Assembly: GCA_017518185.1 (NCBI GenBank)
Contig: JAFWWB010000056.1
Coordinates: forward strand, 1-40,009
Source: Lachnospiraceae bacterium
GTDB taxonomy: Bacteria > Bacillota > Clostridia > Lachnospirales > Lachnospiraceae
Direction: 5' to 3'
DNA: 40,009 nt
Below, piece after piece: positions 8,074 to 14,700 of this stretch. The notes below the pieces were generated by a model. The model saw nothing but the letters and a program-made list of their open reading frames with translations, had not been told where the DNA came from and made no database searches. Position numbers and translations under genes: made by a program. Each line of letters begins with the position of its first letter. Within the stretch, counting starts at the first letter, position 1.

Positions 8074-8712
8074 ATGCAGGATTACAAAAAGATCGATTAT
8101 GCCAAGAACAAGGACGTGGTGCTCCGTTATGTTCCCGGACATTTCATCACGCCCCATTCCCATGTCAACTACTACATGGACCTCAGTGACATGAAGGCAA
8201 GGCAACGCGAGGCAAGGGCTACCGGCGAGGAGCTGGCTGAGCTCTATCTGGCATCGGATATAATCGATACCATACTCTGCCTCGACCACATGGAGGTCGT
8301 GGGCAGCTATATGGCCAACAAGCTTACCAAGGCCGGCATCATCTCCGCAAACAGTCACAAGACCATGTACATCACCAGCCCCGAGTTCAACACCAGCGGC
8401 CAGATGATGTTCCGCGAGAACATCGTGCATATGATAAAGGGCAAGAAGGTGCTGGTACTTGCGGATACCGCCACCACCGGCGGCACCCTTAAGAGCGCTC
8501 TGGGCACTCTCCGTTTCTATCAGGGTTCTGTCGTAGGCATAGCAGCCATTTATTCCGTGGCGCCCCAGATAGAAGGTATCGAGATCCGTTCCCTCTATTC
8601 ACTTAAGGATCTGGGGGATTACGCAAGCTTTGCTCCCGAGGACTGCCCCATGTGTAAGGCGGGCACTCCCGTGGACGCCATCTGTAACGGTTTCGGATAT
8701 TCAACCCTGTAA
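8074..8712 (+). CDS. pyrE: Orotate phosphoribosyltransferase-like protein
   Basis: Type I phosphoribosyltransferase fold, most similar to the clostridial OPRT-like group that transfers PRPP ribose-phosphate to orotate in pyrimidine synthesis. 212 residues. The PRPP loop appears as VLVLADTATTGGTL (about 127-140); the usual two acidic residues are reduced to one Asp, so the loop is slightly divergent. The C-terminus has CPMCKAG followed by DAICNGFGYS, a Cys pair and tail I associate with this clostridial subgroup. Start at ATG 8074, 8 nt after GGGGG; an earlier ATG at 8017 lies at the predicted transcript start and is discarded. Single-gene unit with own promoter and terminator. Substrate could be another nucleobase; the gene name is by family resemblance. 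Confidence 0.75.
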   Translation: MQDYKKIDYAKNKDVVLRYVPGHFITPHSHVNYYMDLSDMKARQREARATGEELAELYLASDIIDTILCLDHMEVVGSYMANKLTKAGIISANSHKTMYITSPEFNTSGQMMFRENIVHMIKGKKVLVLADTATTGGTLKSALGTLRFYQGSVVGIAAIYSVAPQIEGIEIRSLYSLKDLGDYASFAPEDCPMCKAGTPVDAICNGFGYSTL

Positions 8713-8732
8713 TAAAAAATCTGACAGCATTT

Positions 8733-8765
8733 AAAAAGAGCCTGCATCCGGCAGGCTCTTTTCTT
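8733..8765. terminator. Bidirectional terminator
   Basis: Stem GAGCCTGC / GCAGGCTC with a 5-nt loop, flanked by AAAAA on the left and TTTTCTTT on the right, so it can stop the pyrE-like transcript on plus and the 8782-9733 module on minus. Confidence 0.9.
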
Positions 8766-8781
8766 TATATGACATCCGTTT

Positions 8782-9147
8782 TTATGCTATGACTACAGCT
8801 CTTTTGGAAAGGGCAAGACGCTGCGACTTTGATAAGAGCACTGCAGTCTCGCTCCCGTGTATCTCGGAATGATACGGATTCTTCCCGGAAGGAAAGTACC
8901 TGACTATTGCTCCTGTGGCAAGGCAATGCTTTACGTAAAGATATATGATCCTGCCGGAAAACTTTTTTCGCATATCACATACCACTTCCATATCAGGCCT
9001 GTGATCCCCTCTGTCTACCGAAAGCCCTTTAGGATCGGCAAATGCAGCCGAAGACAGCGATCCGTCCCTGCGCCAGAACATGGACATCTTCTCAGGCGGA
9101 TAGACTGCACGGTAGAGTTTTTCGCTGAGTTTAAATCTGTCATCCAT
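8782..9147 (-). CDS. Small unrecognised protein, partner of the Phd/YefM-like gene
   Basis: 121 residues, soluble, no signal peptide or membrane segment. I cannot name the family. Visible features are a KLYRAVYP segment near the N-terminus, then LSSAAFADPKGLSVDR, a basic central part (MRKKFSGRI), and a C-terminal PYHSEIHG with two histidines. Start chosen at ATG 9147: GGATAGG lies 8 nt upstream, better than the GTG three codons earlier. It overlaps the upstream gene by 8 bp, so the pair is translationally coupled. Position as second gene after a Phd/YefM-like protein behind a palindromic promoter suggests a toxin-antitoxin-like role, but nothing in the sequence identifies an enzymatic activity. 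Confidence 0.75.
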   Translation of the reverse strand: MDDRFKLSEKLYRAVYPPEKMSMFWRRDGSLSSAAFADPKGLSVDRGDHRPDMEVVCDMRKKFSGRIIYLYVKHCLATGAIVRYFPSGKNPYHSEIHGSETAVLLSKSQRLALSKRAVVIA

Positions 9148-9733
9148 AGAATGCACCTATCCTTTCGTTAAGTATCGAAGCATCAAAGGGAAGAGTTTCA
9201 AAGCTCTCCATCCCCTGATACGGAGCTATGAATATCTCTACCGTATCTTCCTCTCCTATTTCCAACTCCATATGATCATGTCTCGAATTATCAAATTCAA
9301 GCTGTATGGTCTGAAGGGCCGTGGGAAAGATCTCGGGCTGGATGCGCAGCTTCCTGATCAGCTCTGTCACCTTATCTATAAGGGCTGCCGGAAATGCCGG
9401 AGCACCGTTTCCGTTCCAGTCCTCCTTAAGATCAGCTATCTGATCCAGTCTCCGCAGATTATCGGCCAAAATCCCATCGGAACGGTTGTCATTTTCTCCC
9501 TGTACAGCTTTCTCTGTCTTCTGTCTGCCGTCCCTTGTGATCTGACCCATCTTACCGGCATAAGCAGATACACGGGCCAGCTGACACAGGCGGTTGTACT
9601 CCTGTTCGGACAGGATAACAACATTTTTATTCTGTTTTCTCGGAACGATGATGATCTGTCCCTCAAAGGCAGCATCAAAGTATTTTTTTATATTGCTCCT
9701 GATATCTGCCTGTTTTGCCAGTGTCATATTCAT
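9140..9733 (-). CDS. Phd/YefM-like protein fused to an uncharacterised domain
   Basis: 197 residues. The first 60 resemble Phd/YefM antitoxins: a short strand-helix (LAKQADIRSNIKKYFDAAFE), then a strand with IIIVPRK, then VVILSEQEYNRLCQL, the DNA-binding and dimerising fold. After a polar linker (about 60-95) comes a domain starting DLKEDWNGNGAPAFP and containing a helix and beta strands (LQTIQLEFD, MELEIGEED), which I cannot assign. Start chosen at ATG 9733, where GAGGG sits 8 nt upstream; two earlier in-frame ATGs lack this. Own consensus promoter (9781-9809) overlapped by a palindrome (9760-9777), as expected for autorepression. First gene of a two-gene unit. Confidence 0.8.
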   Translation of the reverse strand: MNMTLAKQADIRSNIKKYFDAAFEGQIIIVPRKQNKNVVILSEQEYNRLCQLARVSAYAGKMGQITRDGRQKTEKAVQGENDNRSDGILADNLRRLDQIADLKEDWNGNGAPAFPAALIDKVTELIRKLRIQPEIFPTALQTIQLEFDNSRHDHMELEIGEEDTVEIFIAPYQGMESFETLPFDASILNERIGAFYG

Positions 9734-9759
9734 AGCCGCATCCCTCATGTACTTCATAT

Positions 9760-9777
9760 GGTACTTATTTAAGTACC
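9760..9777. promoter_or_regulatory. Palindromic operator at the start of the Phd/YefM-like module
   Basis: GGTACTTATTTAAGTACC: perfect 8-bp arms around a TT centre, covering the predicted transcription start of the 9140-9733 gene. A further GTACTT half-site lies at 9749-9754. Position and symmetry fit autoregulation by the Phd/YefM-like product. Confidence 0.8.
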
Positions 9778-9780
9778 TTT

Positions 9781-9809
9781 ATCATACTCTTTTTGTTCTT
9801 GTATGTCAA
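9781..9809 (-). promoter_or_regulatory. Promoter of the Phd/YefM-like module
   Basis: Minus strand TTGACA (9809-9804), 17-bp spacer, TATGAT (9786-9781). Near-perfect sigma-A promoter with start near 9774, inside the palindrome. Confidence 0.85.
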
Positions 9810-9822
9810 TATTTTTTTACAA

Positions 9823-9856
9823 AACAAAAAAAACGGCCTGCACAGGCACGGCCGTC
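9823..9856 (-). terminator. Terminator after the degV pair
   Basis: Minus strand stem ACGGCC / GGCCGT with an inner TGC/GCA pair, followed by eight T. Lies 31 nt past the stop of the 9887-10753 gene and immediately before the next promoter. Confidence 0.85.
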
Positions 9857-9886
9857 TTAGTTACTGATCTTGATGATACTGTTATC

Positions 9887-10753
9887 TCACACTCCCGGAT
9901 GAAGCGCTATACCGGCTCCGGCCGCATTGGGTCCTGTATGGCAGGCAACGCTTAAGGAGAGCATGTCATAGAAGGTCTCTATCCCGGGAAAAGCCTCCTG
10001 TACTTCCTTCCTCCAGTTTTCTGCATCCACGGGATCCAGGAAGGAGCCTGCGCAGCCTATTATGAGCTGTGAATCATCATAAGAAGAGTAATTCTTCTCA
10101 CGCTCCTCCTTTATGGAGCTTATCACCGCAGCCCTGGCTTTTTCGATACCTCGCAGCTTCTGGTGGGTATCGAACTGCTCACCTCTGGTAACGAGTACGG
10201 GTTTGATATTCAGGATACCGCCGAGCATTGCGGCTGCCGGCGTGATCCTGCCGGTGCGTTTGAAATACTCCAGGCTTTCAACCGTAAGATATACACAGGA
10301 CTTATACGCATCATCCTCAAGCCGCTTTTTGATCTCCGCGGCGGATGCGCCCTCACCGGCAAGCCTGCAGGCCAGAGCTACCGACTGGCGCTGTGTCACG
10401 GAAATACGGTGGTTATCCGCCACCTCCACACAGCCGTCATAATCCTCTGCCAGCATGAGTGCCGACTGGCAGGAGCCTGAAAGCCCGCTGCTCATGGGAA
10501 TATAGATAAGCTGCTCCGCACTGTCCAGCACCAGTTCCCAGAGATCCATGATGGATCCGGGGGAAGGCTGTGAGCTGCTCACCTTTCTGCCATTCATCAA
10601 TGCGTCAAAAAACTGCTCAGGCGTGATGTCTTCATTTTCGTAGTAGGTATGATCATCGATGATGACGGGCATGGGAACCACATGTATCCCCATCCTTCTG
10701 GCCTCTTCTCCGAAGATGCCGCTGTTCGAATCAGTTACTACCGCAGTTTTCAT
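9887..10753 (-). CDS. DegV family protein (fatty-acid binding)
   Basis: DegV/FakB-type proteins bind a fatty acid and can present it to a fatty-acid kinase for phosphorylation. 288 residues, full length. The N-terminus has the family pattern TDSNSGI (8-14), then QPSPGSIMDL, an ISVTQRQ segment, the FKRTGRI loop and a C-terminal CHTGPNAAGAGI, matching the HxGPG region that lines the ligand site. Begins at ATG 10753, where TGATG joins it to the stop of the other degV gene, so the two are coupled. Terminator follows at 9823-9856. The cognate kinase gene is not in the window. Confidence 0.92.
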   Translation of the reverse strand: MKTAVVTDSNSGIFGEEARRMGIHVVPMPVIIDDHTYYENEDITPEQFFDALMNGRKVSSSQPSPGSIMDLWELVLDSAEQLIYIPMSSGLSGSCQSALMLAEDYDGCVEVADNHRISVTQRQSVALACRLAGEGASAAEIKKRLEDDAYKSCVYLTVESLEYFKRTGRITPAAAMLGGILNIKPVLVTRGEQFDTHQKLRGIEKARAAVISSIKEEREKNYSSYDDSQLIIGCAGSFLDPVDAENWRKEVQEAFPGIETFYDMLSLSVACHTGPNAAGAGIALHPGV

Positions 10754-11640
10754 CAGTTAACCCGCTCTTCCCCCCAGAAAAACAGTGCTACTGTTCCGGG
10801 GCCTGTATGTGCGCCGATAAGGTTGCCTATATAGTTGATGACGACCTTACCCTTCAGATTGGGGAAACGCTCCTCGATAAGATCCGCTACGGCTCTTGCA
10901 TCCTCGTAGCAGGCAGATTGTGTTATCAGACACTTCCCGTCATAATCACGGCCTTTGTCGGCCTTTTCTTCCATGATCTCAACGATACGATTGATGACCT
11001 TCTTCTTTGTACGGATCTTTTCCCTGGGGATCAGTCTTCCCATGAAGTCAACATTGAGCAGCGGGCAGATGTTCAGCATATTTCCCACAAAGCCTGCGGT
11101 CTTTGAGACCCTGCCGCCCCTGATATAGAAGGTAAGATCCGTGGAGAAGAACCAGTGGTTCAGCTGCTTCTTGTGTATCTCGGCAAAGTGATAGACCTCA
11201 TCGATACTCTTACCGGAATCCCTGAGGTCGGCAAGCGTTTCCATCAGAAGACCGTAGCCCCCGCTTGCTGCCAGTGAATCGACTATGTAAAGCTTTCTGT
11301 CCGGATATTTCTCACTCAGCAGGTCCTTTGCAAGCTTGGCGGAATTAATGGTGCCGGAAAGTCCCGAGGAAAGCGTAAGATGCAGCACATCCTTCCCTTC
11401 CTTGAGAAAACCTTCGAAATAGGACTCAAATTCCTCGGCGTTGACCTGTGAGGTCTTGGTGGATTCACCCTCTGCCATTCGCCTGTAGAATTCCGGATAG
11501 GGCACTGTCTGTCCCAGATCATCCAGATACTCAACGCCATTCAGTTCAAAATGAAACGGGATGTAGGAGATGTTTCTCTCCTTCATATGCTCCGCCGTAA
11601 GATCAGCCGCCGAACAGCAGCTTAATACAAAATCACTCAT
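10753..11640 (-). CDS. DegV family protein, second copy
   Basis: Same family as the adjacent downstream gene: N-terminal SCCSAADL, then QVNAEEFESYF, SSGLSGTINSA (the Thr/Ser-Gly loop contacting the carboxylate), FYIRGGRVSK and C-terminal IGAHTGPGTVALFF. Two starts are possible. ATG 11640 (295 residues) fits the family N-terminus and has AGGAG 8 nt upstream; GTG 11694 (313 residues) has GAGGGGG and would add 18 residues. I chose the former. Promoter at 11724-11752. The two copies are clearly diverged, so they probably bind different acyl chains. Confidence 0.9.
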   Translation of the reverse strand: MSDFVLSCCSAADLTAEHMKERNISYIPFHFELNGVEYLDDLGQTVPYPEFYRRMAEGESTKTSQVNAEEFESYFEGFLKEGKDVLHLTLSSGLSGTINSAKLAKDLLSEKYPDRKLYIVDSLAASGGYGLLMETLADLRDSGKSIDEVYHFAEIHKKQLNHWFFSTDLTFYIRGGRVSKTAGFVGNMLNICPLLNVDFMGRLIPREKIRTKKKVINRIVEIMEEKADKGRDYDGKCLITQSACYEDARAVADLIEERFPNLKGKVVINYIGNLIGAHTGPGTVALFFWGEERVN

Positions 11641-11723
11641 ATCCGCTCTCCTGTTATCACTTGCAAGTATTTCACCTATGGTGTATTCAGCCACCTCGTT
11701 TACCCCCTCATAAAAACGTCACG

Positions 11724-11752
11724 ATTATACCACAACAATACCCATACCGCAA
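11724..11752 (-). promoter_or_regulatory. Promoter of the degV pair
   Basis: Minus strand TTGCGG (11752-11747), 17-bp spacer, TATAAT (11729-11724). It lies in the 71-bp gap after the giant CAP gene; no terminator is visible there, so read-through from the giants is also possible. Confidence 0.7.
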
Positions 11753-11765
11753 GATATAGTGTTTC

Positions 11766-14700
11766 TTACACCGCCGGCCTTTTGGCTATCTTAAAGCTTA
11801 TGGTCTTTACGCCGCAATAATTGCCCTTTCCCCTGACAGTGACCTTCGCTGTGCCGGCTTTAACGTTATTGATGTAGCCGGTGATCTCAAAGCCTTCGTC
11901 AGGTACCTTAACGCCGCCTATGGTCAGGCTGATATCCTCGTTTGACGGGCAGATCACGCTGCCGCTGTATACCCTGTCGGAAACAGCCGCGCTTGCTTTT
12001 GATATATCCTGGGCGCCTACGGTGAAATAAACCTTGGTACTTCCGCTGTAGCTGGATTTCTCCGTTGCACTCAGTTCTATCATGAGCACAGTTCCGGCAG
12101 GTATGATATCCGTAGGCCGCACGGTCATTCCGGCGGTACGTATAAGCTCGGAAGGCTTGTCGCTCTGCTTTACAAGGACTGTTGCACTGTAAGCGATCGA
12201 ATAATCCTTTTCATAATCGCTGCCGGCGGAAAGCTTCTTGCCGTTCAGATCCGTCAGCACAGGTTTACTCTTATATACATTCGCCTTTCCGCTGTAGACC
12301 ACATCAGGAGCATAACCGGTCACGTTTGAGAGTGCCTGCTTTTCTATCTCGAAGCAAAGGCCGTCGATCTTTCCGGTATATCCGCCCTTTCCGCGTATGG
12401 TGATCTTAGGAGCCTTGGAAAATTCCCCGAAACTCCTTCCCGCAGGCAGACTGAAGGGTGCCTTGTTATTGCTGTATTTAACGGTAAAGTCCGTACCCTG
12501 TATAAGCTTTCTGCCTCCCACCGTAAGAGTGACCGCCGGTGTTGCCCCGCCCTTTGCATATACGGTCTTTACAGCATATTCCACCGTACCGCCGGCTATG
12601 GAAGTCTTGTTTATCTTAAAGGTCTTTGTCACCTTTCCGGAAAAGCCTGACGCAGCAATACCGGTGATGGTGACCTTGCCCTTTCCGGTCTTGATATTGG
12701 CTCCGTATTCAAGGGTATAATCCGTACCTTCTTTAAGTACGGTGCCGTTATATCTTACGGTCACATCAGGCCTGATCTGAGAACCGGTATAAGCCTGATC
12801 GGCTATCTGATCTATCACCAGGCCTTTCTTTACTTCGGTTCCCTTTATATTAAAGCTGATATGCTTTTCGCCTACGCTGTGTCCGTCTTTTGCACTGAGC
12901 ACCAGTACAGCCTTGCCTGCGGAATCACCGTTTATGATACGGGAATCAAAGTCCGCATCCGTAAGGACGGTGGAGCCTGCCTTTACCTGGGGCACGCTGC
13001 CGTTCTTATCCTTAAGCTGGGCTATGGTCTTGTAGTATCCCGCTCCCATATAAGGCTGGGCAGGGATGCTCACCTTTGCCTTGGAAAGATCCGGTCTGTC
13101 TGCCGCCAGTATGGTAAAGCTGAAGCTGTTGCTTCCCTTGTAGCTGCCGATACCGGAAATATTTACGGTATATCTTCCGGGAGCGGACTGGGTTGCCGCG
13201 GAATCCATCGAGTAATCCGTTCCGTTCTTAAGGGTTCTGCCATCAACCTTTACGACGGGCTTTGCGCTCTGAACAGCACCCTTATCTTTCAGATTTACCG
13301 GAGCTATGACGGCGCTTCCAAGATCAGCCTGCGCTATTTCAAAGTACACGGTCTTCTGCCCGGTATAATTACCCTTGAACTTAAACACAGCTTCTGCGTT
13401 TTTCGAAGCATTCTTGTTGTTCTTATAGCTTAAGCTGTAATCAGTCTTGAGTTTAAGCATCGTGCTGTGGCAATAGACCACGTAGCCTGCAGGTTTCTGT
13501 GCCTTGCCGTTGTATACAGGAGTCTTAACATCCACTGAGGAGATCCATATACCTTCAGGCAGTTCTTCGGGAGAAGCGTAGCCGTAGCTGTCGCGGTCCT
13601 CGACACGGACATCTCCCCAGTCCTCGGCTATAAAGCTGAAGCTCCTGGATGCCTCGGGGCTTTCCATACGCTTGTCGCCGTCAAGCTTATATGCAACAGC
13701 CTTCACGGTCAGATCTTTGTCTATGCCAAAGGGCGCTGTGTAGATCTTTCCGTGCTCCTTGTCGGGGTAGCTTCCGTCCAGAGTATACCTTATCTCGGCA
13801 TCGGGCGTATTGCATTTTATGAAGATACGGCCGTTCTTATCAAGTGCATCACCATCGGCGGTGATCACAGGTGCTTCCAGTGAGTTTATATAATCCACAT
13901 TAATGATGCATGCCGCATAAGCTTCCTTATTATCTTCGGAACGCACTATGACCTTAGTGCTGCCCGCGCCTACAGCCTTTACCAGACCTGTCTTGCTGAC
14001 AGTCGCAACATAGGTATCCTCACTCTCAAAGCTGACATTTTTGTTATCCGCATTTTCGGGCAGAACTTTCCAGCCCAGTTGAAGGGTTTCGTTCTTTTCG
14101 AGATTTGCGGAGCTCTTATCCAGTTCTACCGACTTCACGTGTACCCTTACGTGTATATTATAAGCGAATTCCTTAACTGTGCCTCCTATGCTGACGGTGG
14201 CAGTGAGCACAGTATCCTCTTCCTTTGCCACGGTAAGCTTCGTCTTATCGGAATTGATAGCTCCGAATTCGGGATCTGCAAGGCTCCAGGTCACATTTTC
14301 CTTTAAATCTACTTTAACAGGGAACTCTTTATCATTGGGTTCATGCCCGTTGTATTTAACGGTGGCAGTAAATACAGGCAGAGTGAGCTTATCGCCGTTA
14401 TTGCAGGAGATCATCTTTTTTACATCTTTATCTGATCTGATGGTCACGGATGTAATCTTTTCCGTAAGACAGCTTATAGTCACATCTCTTTCGCTGTCAT
14501 CTGCCTTTTCATCCATGCCCCCCAGCTGAGCGCCGGCAAGCTCAAGCACCCAGTAATCAGTTCCGTTAAACACTACATGTCCAAGAGCACCGCGTATATA
14601 ATCGCTGTCCGTGAGCGCTGCGCTGGTCTTCCAGCTGTTAACGGCTTCTTCTGCAGTTTTGACACCTTTTGCTATCAGTTCCTTCCTGGTTTTGATCTCT

